This document shows positions 16,528 through 24,676 of a stretch of DNA of 64,000 nt, piece by piece. Within the stretch, counting starts at the first letter, position 1, and every line of letters starts with the position of its first letter. A program made the translations under genes and the position numbers. Source of the DNA: Comamonadaceae bacterium (GTDB taxonomy: Bacteria; Pseudomonadota; Gammaproteobacteria; Burkholderiales; Burkholderiaceae_C); NCBI GenBank assembly GCA_027488215.1, contig JAIYCB010000019.1:30208-94207 (forward strand), given 5' to 3'. The notes beneath the pieces are model-generated. The model was not told where the DNA came from. It did no database searches and saw only the letters and a list, made by a program, of their open reading frames with translations.

Positions 16528-17316
16528 TCAGCGGCCGGTAAAGACCGGCTTGCGGCGCTCGGCAAAGGCCGCTCGGCCTTCCGCAAAGTCGGCGCTTTGG
16601 CTGGCGCGCTGTGCGCGCTCGCGCATGCGGTCCACGTCCCCGAGTCCGGCCTCGATTTCGCGGATCGATTGCTTGGTGTCTTGCAAAGCCAGGGGGGCCA
16701 GCGCCAAAAGATCGCGCACCAAGGCCTGCTGCGTGTCTGCCCAATCTTCATGGCTCACCAGGGCCTCGAACAGGCCCAGGGCATCGAGTTGCCGATCGGT
16801 AAAGGGCCTCGCCGTCAAAAAAGCCCTTTTGGTGGCGGCCAGGCCGAAACGGCTGACATAACGCTGCAAGCCGCTGGGGTAATAGTGCAAACCCAAGGCG
16901 GTGGCAGGCATGCGCCATTCGATGCCTTGCAAGCCAATGCGCAGGTCACAAGCCAACACCACATCGGTCGCGCCGCCGTACACGCTGCCGTTCAGCCCGC
17001 AAAGGGTCACGGGGCGCATGGCGGCCAAGGCATCGGGAATTTCTTCAAAAGGCGGCGCGTCATGCCCGGACTCGTCAAAGCCGCCGATGTCGAAGCCGGC
17101 GCAAAACACAGGCCGGGGCTGCCCTGCCGTGTTGGCCGTCAGCACCATCACGCGCACCGCAGGGTCGCGGTTGACGGTGTCAAAGTGCGCCAGCAAAGCC
17201 TTGAGGTCGCCATTTTCCAGTCGGTTGCGCTGGGCCGGGCGGTTCAAGGTGATGGTGGCCACACCGCCTTCGATGTGCAAAACGGGAGCGGAAGCGGGCG
17301 TGAGAGCTGGTGACAT
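16528..17316 (-). CDS. Enoyl-CoA hydratase/isomerase (crotonase) family protein, catalytic Glu residues missing
   Basis: 262 aa from ATG 17316 (MSPALTPASAPVLHIEGG). Crotonase fold is clear: ATITLNRPAQRNRLE, the oxyanion-hole segments VFCAGFDIGGF and CGLNGSVYGGATD, and HYYPSGLQRYVSRFG. In true enoyl-CoA hydratases two glutamates act in GGCEL and PE-I positions; here the matching places read GGATD and RMPATALG, so neither Glu is kept. It is therefore unlikely to be a standard hydratase and may be an isomerase, decarboxylase or hydrolase of the superfamily. The phasin upstream has its own terminator, so this gene is probably transcribed separately. Confidence 0.8.
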   Translation of the reverse strand: MSPALTPASAPVLHIEGGVATITLNRPAQRNRLENGDLKALLAHFDTVNRDPAVRVMVLTANTAGQPRPVFCAGFDIGGFDESGHDAPPFEEIPDALAAMRPVTLCGLNGSVYGGATDVVLACDLRIGLQGIEWRMPATALGLHYYPSGLQRYVSRFGLAATKRAFLTARPFTDRQLDALGLFEALVSHEDWADTQQALVRDLLALAPLALQDTKQSIREIEAGLGDVDRMRERAQRASQSADFAEGRAAFAERRKPVFTGR

Positions 17317-17337
17317 GAGGGCAATCCAAAACAAAAA

Positions 17338-17355
17338 GGGTGTCCGAAGACACCC
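17338..17355 (-). terminator. Rho-independent terminator of the phasin gene
   Basis: Perfect 7-bp stem GGGTGTC/GACACCC with a CGAA loop (TTCG on the minus strand, a very stable tetraloop). On the minus strand it is followed by TTTTTGTTTT. It lies about 50 bases after the phasin stop and just before the crotonase-family start, so it isolates the two genes. Confidence 0.9.
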
Positions 17356-17406
17356 TCATTGTAGGGAACCGTACCTGTGTTCAGGGCCGGTTCAGCAAGA
17401 CAACGC

Positions 17407-17964
17407 TCAAGCCTTGGCTTTGGCCTTGCTCATGGCGGCCTTGACCGAAGCTTCGGCTTGGGCAGTGGCAGCCTTCATGCTGGCTTCGGCACTGTCAGCG
17501 GCTTGCTTAGCCACTTTTTTCAGGGTCTCAGCAGCGCTTTGGCTGGCTTCGAAGGCGGTCTTGATCACGGCCACGGCGGCATCAGAACCGGCAGGGGCGT
17601 TCTTCAGGCTGTTCTCGACCAGGCTTTTGACGGCTTGCTCGGATTCGGCCATTTTGCTTTCGACGGCCTTGGTGAACTCGGCGCCGGTGCTGTTGGCGAT
17701 GTCAGACAGGTGACGGCCGTAAGACACCGACTTTTCGAAGGCGGGCTGCATCAAGGCAGCTTGCACAGCCATCAGGTCTTGAGGCGACTTGGCGGCCATC
17801 AGGGCTTGCATGTTGGAGAAAGACTCGCCCACAGCAGCTTTGCCAGCGGCCATGTTCAGCTCGACCAAACGCTCGAAACCAGCGAAAGCGCTTTGCGACA
17901 GGCCAGCGGCGACGTTCATATTGGCTTTTTGGGCAGCGGTGAATTGTTCAACATTGAAGTTCAT
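17407..17964 (-). CDS. Phasin family protein
   Basis: 185 aa from ATG 17964, preceded by AAGGA at good spacing; longer in-frame starts lack a ribosome site. Phasins coat polyhydroxyalkanoate granules. Seen: MNFNVEQFTAAQKANMNVAAG, ERLVELNMAAGKAAVGESFSN and the hydrophobic/helical middle typical of the PhaP family of Burkholderiales (TIGR01841-type), then an Ala/Lys-rich helical tail. The strong ribosome site and dedicated terminator suggest high expression. No PHA synthase gene is in the window. Confidence 0.9.
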   Translation of the reverse strand: MNFNVEQFTAAQKANMNVAAGLSQSAFAGFERLVELNMAAGKAAVGESFSNMQALMAAKSPQDLMAVQAALMQPAFEKSVSYGRHLSDIANSTGAEFTKAVESKMAESEQAVKSLVENSLKNAPAGSDAAVAVIKTAFEASQSAAETLKKVAKQAADSAEASMKAATAQAEASVKAAMSKAKAKA

Positions 17965-18245
17965 GGTGTTTCCTTGGAGAGGTTTTGTTGCAATGCAGCA
18001 ATTTGAACAGCATGCGCCCGCCATGACAAGGGAAAACCCGCACTTTAGAGTCCGCACTCCAATTGATGGGCTTGTGTGTGGAACTGCACAGAGTGGGCCA
18101 CAGCTCTAGGACCGGGTTGATTTCAAAAAGTGCAAGGGGTTCAAGGCAAGCGCATTTGGGCGTGCCAGCGTGTCGCCTGTTTGCCCGTTCGGTCTTGGCT
18201 CACCCCACCATAATCGGTCATTCCCTCAACCGCCCGGAGTGCCCC

Positions 18246-19181
18246 ATGCTCGACCCGCAAGCCCAAGCCCTGATGACCTTGTTGAGCGAAAAGGGCATCC
18301 CTCCGGTCCACACCCAAACGCCTGCCGAGGCCCGCGCTTCCTACCGGGCGCGTCGCAGCTTCACCCAGCCTGATGCACCCGAGGTGGGGCGTGTGCAAGA
18401 CCTGCAGTTCAGCCACGCCGCAGTCAGCATTGCGGTGCGCGTGTACCACCCGGCAGGCGCGGATGCGGCTTTGCCCGCCTTGGTGTACTTGCATGGCGGG
18501 GGCTGGACGATTGGCGATCTGGACACGCACGATGTGCTGTGCCGATCGCTCTGCCAGCAAGCCCATGGCGTGGTGGTGGCGGTGGATTACCGCATGGGCC
18601 CGGAGCACAAGTTTCCGGCCGCTTACGAAGATGCCGTGGCGGCCTGGCAGTGGGTGGCTCAGCAAGCCGCCAATTTGGGCATTGACCCTGCTCGCATCGC
18701 CATCGGCGGCGACAGCGCCGGGGGCAATCTGGCTGCGGCGGCCTGTCTCGGTTTGCGGGACTTGGGCCACAAGCCGGTCATGCAGTTGCTGATCTACCCC
18801 AGCACCGTCATGGCCCCCGACACCGATTCGTACAGAAACAATGGCCAAGGTTACATGCTCACGCGCGAGTCGATGGCCTGGTACACGGGCAATTACCTGC
18901 GCAACCTACAAGACACCCTGGACTGGCGTGCCTCACCGCAGCTGGCCAGCAGCCATGCGAACTTGCCGCAGGCCTTCGTGCTGACGGCAGGCTTTGACCC
19001 TTTACGCGACGAGGGCCTGATGTATGCCGATGCCCTGAGTCGGGCGGGCGTGTCCTCGCAGTACATCTGTTTTGAGCGGCAGATCCACGGCTTCATCACC
19101 ATGGGGCGCGTGCTGCAAGAGGCCAACACCGCAGTGGCCATGTGCGCCCAAGCGTTGCGCACAGCTTGGGCGCAGGCTTGA
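18246..19181 (+). CDS. Alpha/beta-hydrolase, HSL-type (family IV) esterase
   Basis: 311 aa from ATG 18246 (MLDPQAQALMTLL). Hormone-sensitive-lipase motifs are present: HGGGW (oxyanion hole), GDSAGGN (nucleophile Ser), DPLRDEG (catalytic Asp region) and IHGF (catalytic His). It should hydrolyse short-chain carboxylic esters in the cytoplasm; there is no signal peptide. The longer open frame to 18063 is rejected because it lacks homology and enters the divergent phasin promoter region. It ends one base before the convergent gene's stop. Confidence 0.87.
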   Translation: MLDPQAQALMTLLSEKGIPPVHTQTPAEARASYRARRSFTQPDAPEVGRVQDLQFSHAAVSIAVRVYHPAGADAALPALVYLHGGGWTIGDLDTHDVLCRSLCQQAHGVVVAVDYRMGPEHKFPAAYEDAVAAWQWVAQQAANLGIDPARIAIGGDSAGGNLAAAACLGLRDLGHKPVMQLLIYPSTVMAPDTDSYRNNGQGYMLTRESMAWYTGNYLRNLQDTLDWRASPQLASSHANLPQAFVLTAGFDPLRDEGLMYADALSRAGVSSQYICFERQIHGFITMGRVLQEANTAVAMCAQALRTAWAQA

Positions 19182-19781
19182 TCAGCCGTGCACCACGGCC
19201 AGGTAAGCCTGGCGGGTTTCTGGGCTGACCGCGTCCAGCGCTTGTTCGTAACGGGTCTGGTGCTGGGTCAACATGCGGGCCGAAGCAATGGTTTTGGAGC
19301 GGCAAAACCAGTGGCAGCTGTGTTGCATCAAAAACATCTCACCCATCATCCGGAAGGACCGCTCTTTGGGGGCCAAGCCCTGCTGGTTGAGCGCGGCGCG
19401 CTCAATGCCCTGGGCATGCACCTCCAGCAGGCGGCGCATGTCAAAGGTGGCTTTGGGTGAGAGTTGGTCGATGTAGGGCAATGCCAGTTTGAAGCCGCGC
19501 GCAACGGGTGCGGGCAGTTTGGAGAATTCGCGTGCCAGATTCTGGAACTCGCTGGCCAGTTGTTGTTCGGCAGCCTCTTGCATTTGCAGGATTTGCTGCT
19601 GGCGTTCAGGCTCGGACTCGCCCAGCGCCCGCATGTAGGCCGTGGTCAGCTGGGCCATGCTTTTTTCGATTTGGTAAGGGCGCAATTGTTCGGCCAACAA
19701 GGTCGTGCGCTTTCGCTGGCCCTGGACGTTGAGCCAGTGGATGCCCATGGCCACGATGAAGAGCAGGCTGATGAATTCCAT
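19182..19781 (-). CDS. Small membrane-anchored helical protein, function unknown
   Basis: 199 aa from ATG 19781 (MEFISLLFIVAMGIHWLNV). One N-terminal hydrophobic segment (about residues 3-17) is followed by a soluble, mostly helical domain rich in Gln, Leu and Arg, with SEPERQQQILQMQEAAEQQL as a likely coiled-coil part and MMGEMFLMQHSCHWFCRSK near 150. I recognise no family. The stop is immediately adjacent to the convergent esterase stop. Confidence 0.7.
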   Translation of the reverse strand: MEFISLLFIVAMGIHWLNVQGQRKRTTLLAEQLRPYQIEKSMAQLTTAYMRALGESEPERQQQILQMQEAAEQQLASEFQNLAREFSKLPAPVARGFKLALPYIDQLSPKATFDMRRLLEVHAQGIERAALNQQGLAPKERSFRMMGEMFLMQHSCHWFCRSKTIASARMLTQHQTRYEQALDAVSPETRQAYLAVVHG

Positions 19782-19919
19782 ACAAAAGAAGTGAGCAGGC
19801 CGAATTGGCCTTACCCTCAAGTGTAGTGAGCTTGCCGCGCCTCATTCCTTAAAGCCTTGCCGGGTTCATGCTTTGGCACTCGCGAACCGCGCTTGAATAC
19901 CTGGATCCCGGATCGGTCC

Positions 19920-22529
19920 TCAAACTCCCAGTGCTTGCCGTGCTGCTTTTGCGATGCTGTCGGCATCCACCGCAAAAAAGCGGCGCAGCGCGGCACGCGT
20001 GTCGCTGCGGCCAAAGCCGTCGGTGCCCAGCGTGCTGTAACGGCGGCCTTCGGGCACGAAAGCGCGCACGCTCTCGGGCACGGCGCGCACGTAATCGGTG
20101 GCGGCGATCACCGGGCCTTGGGTGGCTTTCAGCAGGTGCGCCAGGTGCCCAGCGCCCACAGCGCCACTGGCTTCTTGCGCCATGCCGTCGCGCGCCAACT
20201 CGCTCCAGCTGGTGATGCTCAGCACCTCCACCCCCACGCCTTGCGCGGCCAATTGTTCAGCGGCTTTGATCACCTCGGTCAGGATCGCGCCAGAGCCGAG
20301 CAAGGTCACGCGCTGGGCCGCATTGCTCGGGCCGTACATGCCAAATCGGTAGCCCCCGCGCAGCACATCGGCCTCGACGCCCGCGGGCAAATCGGGCTGG
20401 GCGTAGTTCTCGTTCATCAGGGTGATGTAATAAAACACATCGGCCTGCTGCTCGACCATCTCGCGCATGCCCGCGTCCAGAATCACCGCCAGCTCGCCCG
20501 CAAAAGCCGGGTCGTAAGCCTTGCAGTTGGGGATGGTGGCCGCCACCAAATGGCTGCTGCCGTCTTGGTGTTGCAGGCCCTCGCCACCCAAGGTGGTGCG
20601 GCCTGAGGTGGCGCCGAGCAAAAAGCCCCGGGCGCGCTGGTCGGCGGCGGCCCAGATGGCGTCACCCACGCGCTGAAAGCCGAACATCGAGTAATAAATG
20701 TAGAAGGGCAGCATGGCCAGGCCGTGCACGCTGTAACTGGTGGCCGCAGCCGTCCAGCTGGCGATCGCGCCCGCTTCGCTGATGCCTTCTTCCAAAATCT
20801 GGCCGTCGGTGGCTTCGCGGTAGCTCAGCACCGAACCGATGTCTTCGGGCGCGTAGCGCTGGCCCACGCTGCTGTAAATGCCCACCTGCTTGAACAGGTT
20901 GGCCATGCCGAAGGTGCGCGCCTCGTCGGCCACGATGGGCACGATGCGCGGGCCCAGCTCGCGGTCTTTCAGCAAGCTGCCCAACATGCGCACAAAGGCC
21001 ATGGTGGTGCTCATCTCCTTGCCGTCGGCCTGCAGCGCAAATTGTCCGTAACTGGCCAGTGCGGGCACGGGCAAGCGGTCGCAGGTCGTCTCGCGCTTGG
21101 GCAAGCTGCCACCCAAGCGGGCACGGTGTTCACGCAGGTAGCGCATCTCGGCGCTGTCGTCGGCGGGTTTGTAAAAAGCCAAGCCCTTGGCCTGCTCGTC
21201 GCTCAGCGGCAGGTCAAAGCGGTTGCGGTACTCGATCAGGTCTTGTTCATCGAACTTCTTTTGGCTGTGCGTGGTCATCTTGCCTTGGCCTGCGCTGCCC
21301 ATGCCAAAGCCTTTTTTGGTATGCGCCAAGATCACCGTGGGCTGGCCACGGTGCGCCGCCGCAGCGGCATAAGCGGCATGGATTTTCACGATGTCGTGGC
21401 CGCCGCGTTTGAGCCTGTCGATCTGCTCGTCGGTCATGCCCTGCACCAGCCGCGCCAGTTCTTCGTTTTGGCCAAAAAAGTTGTCGCGGTTGTAGCGCCC
21501 GTCCTTGGCCGCAAAGGTCTGCATCTGCCCGTCGACCGTGTTGGCAAAGGCGCGCAGCAAAGCGCCCGTGGTGTCGCGTGCCAGCAAACCATCCCAATCG
21601 CTGCCCCACACCAGTTTGATCACGTTCCAGCCCGCGCCGGCAAACAGCTTTTCCAGCTCGTCGATGATGCGGCCGTTGCCGCGCACCGGGCCATCCAGCC
21701 GCTGCAAATTGCAGTTGACCACCCACACCAGGTTGTCGAGTTTTTCGCGGGCGGCCAAGGTCAGGGCGCTCATGCTCTCGGGCTCGTCCATCTCGCCGTC
21801 GCCAAACACGCCCCACACCTTGCGGGCGCTACAGTCTTGCAACTGGCGGTGCGTCAGGTAGCGCATGAAGCGCGCGTGGTAAATCGAGCTGATCGGGCCC
21901 AGCCCCATCGAGCCGGTGGGAAACTGCCAAAAGTCGGGCATCAGCCAAGGGTGTGGGTAGCTCGACAAACCGCGCGCACCGCTGTCGGGCGCGGTGATCT
22001 CTTGACGGTAATGCATCAAGTCGGCTTCGGAGAGGCGCCCTTCCAGAAAAGCGCGGGCGTACACACCCGGTGCGCTGTGCGGCTGAAAGAACACCAAGTC
22101 GCCTTTGTGTTGCTCGGTACGGGCGCGGAAGAAATGGTGAAAGCCGGTCTCGAACAAATCGGCCACGCTGGCGTAACTGGCGATGTGCCCGCCCAACTCG
22201 CCATAAGCCTGGTTGGCACGCACCACCATGGCCAGCGCATTCCAACGCATGATGGCCACGAGCCGCTCTTCGGTGGCCAAGTCGCCGGGGAACACCGGCT
22301 GGTCATCGACGGCGATGGTGTTCATGTAGGGCGTGTTCAGCTCGGGCTGCCAGCCGGTGCGCTGCTGGCGCGCCACGGCGGCCAGCTCGTCCAGAATTTG
22401 CCGCGCCCGCGCTGGGCCTTGCGTGCCGATCAGCGCCAGCAAGGCCTCACGCCATTCGGTGGTTTCTTCGGGGTCGATGTCATGGGTGTGTGACAGCGCA
22501 TGCAAGAGGGGTTCATAGGGTGCGTTCAT
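19920..22529 (-). CDS. Pyruvate-dehydrogenase-type E1 component (homodimeric AceE/MdeB-like), stand-alone
   Basis: 869 aa from ATG 22529 (GTG 22538 also possible), full length for homodimeric 2-oxoacid dehydrogenase E1. The thiamine-diphosphate motif GDGEMDEPES ... VVNCN is intact, as are LSSYPHPWLMP, KKGFGMGSAGQGKMT and LMNENYAQPDLP. AceE normally sits with E2 (aceF) and E3 (lpd); neither is here. Instead it is divergent from an Lrp/AsnC regulator. The same pairing occurs in Pseudomonas putida (mdeB with mdeR), where the E1 acts on 2-oxobutyrate from methionine. I infer a substrate other than pyruvate, such as 2-oxobutyrate, controlled by the neighbour regulator. Confidence 0.88.
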   Translation of the reverse strand: MNAPYEPLLHALSHTHDIDPEETTEWREALLALIGTQGPARARQILDELAAVARQQRTGWQPELNTPYMNTIAVDDQPVFPGDLATEERLVAIMRWNALAMVVRANQAYGELGGHIASYASVADLFETGFHHFFRARTEQHKGDLVFFQPHSAPGVYARAFLEGRLSEADLMHYRQEITAPDSGARGLSSYPHPWLMPDFWQFPTGSMGLGPISSIYHARFMRYLTHRQLQDCSARKVWGVFGDGEMDEPESMSALTLAAREKLDNLVWVVNCNLQRLDGPVRGNGRIIDELEKLFAGAGWNVIKLVWGSDWDGLLARDTTGALLRAFANTVDGQMQTFAAKDGRYNRDNFFGQNEELARLVQGMTDEQIDRLKRGGHDIVKIHAAYAAAAAHRGQPTVILAHTKKGFGMGSAGQGKMTTHSQKKFDEQDLIEYRNRFDLPLSDEQAKGLAFYKPADDSAEMRYLREHRARLGGSLPKRETTCDRLPVPALASYGQFALQADGKEMSTTMAFVRMLGSLLKDRELGPRIVPIVADEARTFGMANLFKQVGIYSSVGQRYAPEDIGSVLSYREATDGQILEEGISEAGAIASWTAAATSYSVHGLAMLPFYIYYSMFGFQRVGDAIWAAADQRARGFLLGATSGRTTLGGEGLQHQDGSSHLVAATIPNCKAYDPAFAGELAVILDAGMREMVEQQADVFYYITLMNENYAQPDLPAGVEADVLRGGYRFGMYGPSNAAQRVTLLGSGAILTEVIKAAEQLAAQGVGVEVLSITSWSELARDGMAQEASGAVGAGHLAHLLKATQGPVIAATDYVRAVPESVRAFVPEGRRYSTLGTDGFGRSDTRAALRRFFAVDADSIAKAARQALGV

Positions 22530-22605
22530 GACCTTCACTCTACAGAGGCAGGCGGCGCATGTGCTGCGTATTTGCGCCTCTTGGACCTTGATTTAAAGCA
22601 TAATA

Positions 22606-22630
22606 TGCCGAAATTCATAGGAATTCGGCA
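22606..22630. promoter_or_regulatory. Inverted repeat, likely operator of the Lrp/AsnC regulator
   Basis: TGCCGAAATTC-ATAG-GAATTCGGCA: the two arms are complementary apart from one extra A. It ends one base before the regulator ATG and covers its ribosome-binding region. A TAATAT -10-like hexamer touches its left end (22601-22606). The position suits autoregulation; control of the divergent E1 gene, 76 bases away, is also plausible. Confidence 0.65.
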
Positions 22631-22631
22631 C

Positions 22632-23099
22632 ATGATTCTGGACAACGTGGATTTGAAGATACTGGACGAGCTGCAGCGCGACGGCGCACTGTCCAATGTG
22701 ACGCTGGCCAAACGCATTGGCCTGTCGCCCTCGCCGTGCCTGGCCCGCGTCAAGGCACTCGAGAGCAACGGCGTCATTCAGCGCTATGTGGCGCTGGCCA
22801 GCGCGGCGGCGCTGGGCCTGGGCCTGACAGTGTTCATCTCGATCAGCCTCAAGACCCAAAGCAAGGCCACCCTGGCCGACTTTGAAGCGCACATTGCCCA
22901 GCATGACGAAGTGATGGAGTGCTATTTGATGACCGGCGACAGCGACTACCTGCTGCGCGTTGCCGTGCGCGACATGGCGGCACTTGAGCGGTTCATTCTG
23001 GAACAGCTCTCACCGATTCCGGGCGTGGAAAAAATCCGTTCCAGTTTTGCGCTCAAACAGGTGCGCTACAAGACGGCGTTGCCGCTGGGTTTGGGGTAA
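22632..23099 (+). CDS. Lrp/AsnC family transcriptional regulator
   Basis: 155 aa from ATG 22632 (MILDNVDLKILDELQRDGAL), the family's standard opening. Winged HTH at about 6-60 (LSNVTLAKRIGLSPSPCLARVKALE) and a C-terminal RAM/AsnC domain (VMECYLMTGDSDYLLRVAV) that binds amino acids and forms octamers. The open frame upstream to 22500 overlaps the divergent gene and is not used. Likely controls itself and the adjacent E1 gene. Confidence 0.93.
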   Translation: MILDNVDLKILDELQRDGALSNVTLAKRIGLSPSPCLARVKALESNGVIQRYVALASAAALGLGLTVFISISLKTQSKATLADFEAHIAQHDEVMECYLMTGDSDYLLRVAVRDMAALERFILEQLSPIPGVEKIRSSFALKQVRYKTALPLGLG

Positions 23100-23106
23100 T
23101 GCACTT

Positions 23107-23718
23107 TCAGCCCTGCGCCCGCTGCTTCAAATACGGCCCCAACATGTGCCGACTGGTGCGCTGCAGACCCATGAGCAAAGCGTGGTCGGGCTGCTGGCAG
23201 CCGTAGCGGGTTTTCAGGTCGTGCTGCATCTGCGCCAGCAAATGAGCGGCCACCTCTGCATCGGCCAAGGCCCGGTGGGCACGGCCTGACGAAGGCAAAT
23301 GATGCAACGCCGCCAGCGTGCCCAGCTTGTGGTTGGGCGCATGCGGGTACAGGCGGCGCGACAGCAGCACGGTGCAGGCAAAGGGGTGCGAGCCGTCTTG
23401 GCCGCAACGGGCCAGCTCGGCCTGCCAGAACTTTTTGTCAAAGGCCGCGTTGTGCGCCACCATGGGCCTGCCTGCCACAAAGCGTGCCGCCTCGCGCATC
23501 ACCCGCTCGGCCGGGGGCGCGGCCTGGACCATCTCATTGGTGATGCCGGTGAGCTGGGTGATGAAGCTGTTCACCCGCACCCCGGCGTTCATCAGGCTCT
23601 GAAAGCGATCCACCACCTGCCCGCCTTCGAGCATGACGATGGCCACCTCGGTGGCGCGGTCGCCCATGTTGGGCGAAATGCCCGTGGTTTCGAAGTCGAT
23701 GATGGCGATAGAAGACAT
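23107..23718 (-). CDS. DnaQ-like 3'-5' exonuclease (DEDDh)
   Basis: 203 aa from ATG 23718 (MSSIAIIDFETTGISP). The three exonuclease motifs are present: ExoI DFETTG, ExoII region HNAAFDKKFW, ExoIII HRALADAEV with the His of the DEDDh class. It is shorter than replicative DnaQ and ends soon after the catalytic domain, like the stand-alone epsilon-type exonucleases common in proteobacteria. Could act in repair or RNA/DNA trimming; not the replicative proofreader on this evidence. Confidence 0.85.
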   Translation of the reverse strand: MSSIAIIDFETTGISPNMGDRATEVAIVMLEGGQVVDRFQSLMNAGVRVNSFITQLTGITNEMVQAAPPAERVMREAARFVAGRPMVAHNAAFDKKFWQAELARCGQDGSHPFACTVLLSRRLYPHAPNHKLGTLAALHHLPSSGRAHRALADAEVAAHLLAQMQHDLKTRYGCQQPDHALLMGLQRTSRHMLGPYLKQRAQG

Positions 23719-23830
23719 GGATGGGGTAGCGGCAGGCATTCGGGGGGACTGTTCAAGCTTATCCGAAGGCCCTGCCAGCCGCGCCCCAAAGACCTGCACA
23801 ATGCGAAAGAAAATTCATTCGCTCACGCCC

Positions 23831-24517
23831 ATGCACCCCGGCCCCATCCTCTTTTGCGGCGACCCGCACGGCCAGTGGCAGCACATCATCGATGCCGCGC
23901 TGCAAACCGATGCCCGCGCCGTCATCTTGCTGGGCGACCTGGAGCCCGCACGCCCGCTGCACATCGAGCTGGCGGTCATCCGCGAACGCGTCTGGTACAT
24001 CCACGGCAACCACGACACCGACCACGAGGGCAACTTTGCCAATGTGTGGCACAGCGAACTGGCCGAGCGCAACCTGCATGGCCGCGTCGTCACGCTGCCC
24101 TGCGGCACGCGCATTGCCGGGCTGGGCGGCGTGTTCCGCGGCGCGGTGTGGTACCCCAAAAACCGGCATGCGCCCAAGTTTCGCAACCGCGAAGAACACG
24201 CCAGCATCACCCCGCGCCAAGACCGCTGGCAAGGCAGCGTGCACCTCAAGCACTGGTCCAGCATCTACCCCGACGAAGTCGAGCAACTGGCATCACTGCA
24301 GGCCGACATCTTGATCACGCACGAAGCCCCCGGCTACCACGAACACGGCTTTGCGCCGCTGGACGACCTGGCCCGCCGCATGGGCGTGCGCATGACAGTG
24401 CATGGCCACCAGCACGACAGCATTGACAGCAGCGCCCAATGGGACGCGCAAGGGTTTCAGAGTTTTGGGGTGGGTCTTAGGGGGGTGATGGCACTCGACG
24501 CGTTGAGTTTTTCTTGA
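23831..24517 (+). CDS. Calcineurin-like metallophosphoesterase
   Basis: 228 aa from ATG 23831; ATG 23801 (adding MRKKIHSLTP) is equally possible and neither has a clear ribosome site. Metal-binding motifs of the fold: GDPHGQW, LLGDLE, GNHD, THEAPGYHEHG and HGHQHD. The first motif has D-P-H where D-x-H is expected, so it is intact. The substrate is unknown. It is divergent from the exonuclease gene and followed by 159 bases with no feature that I can identify before recG. Confidence 0.85.
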   Translation: MHPGPILFCGDPHGQWQHIIDAALQTDARAVILLGDLEPARPLHIELAVIRERVWYIHGNHDTDHEGNFANVWHSELAERNLHGRVVTLPCGTRIAGLGGVFRGAVWYPKNRHAPKFRNREEHASITPRQDRWQGSVHLKHWSSIYPDEVEQLASLQADILITHEAPGYHEHGFAPLDDLARRMGVRMTVHGHQHDSIDSSAQWDAQGFQSFGVGLRGVMALDALSFS

Positions 24518-24676
24518 CCCAGTGACCTCTGGTCTTCTGACAACCCTGTCTTATCTGAATGTCATGAGGGATACCGTCTGAACGCATTACCCCTCATTGG
24601 GTGCGTCCCCAACAAGCCGCCCCCACAGTCGAGCCATCTTCCCTCAAAGCCCCGCGTCTAACGGCACAATCAACCC

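Noticed and set aside
20724..22493. 589-codon open frame on the + strand
   Set aside because: Antisense to the E1 gene, which has intact catalytic motifs; composition is His/Gln/Ala-rich as expected of a shadow frame in high-GC DNA.
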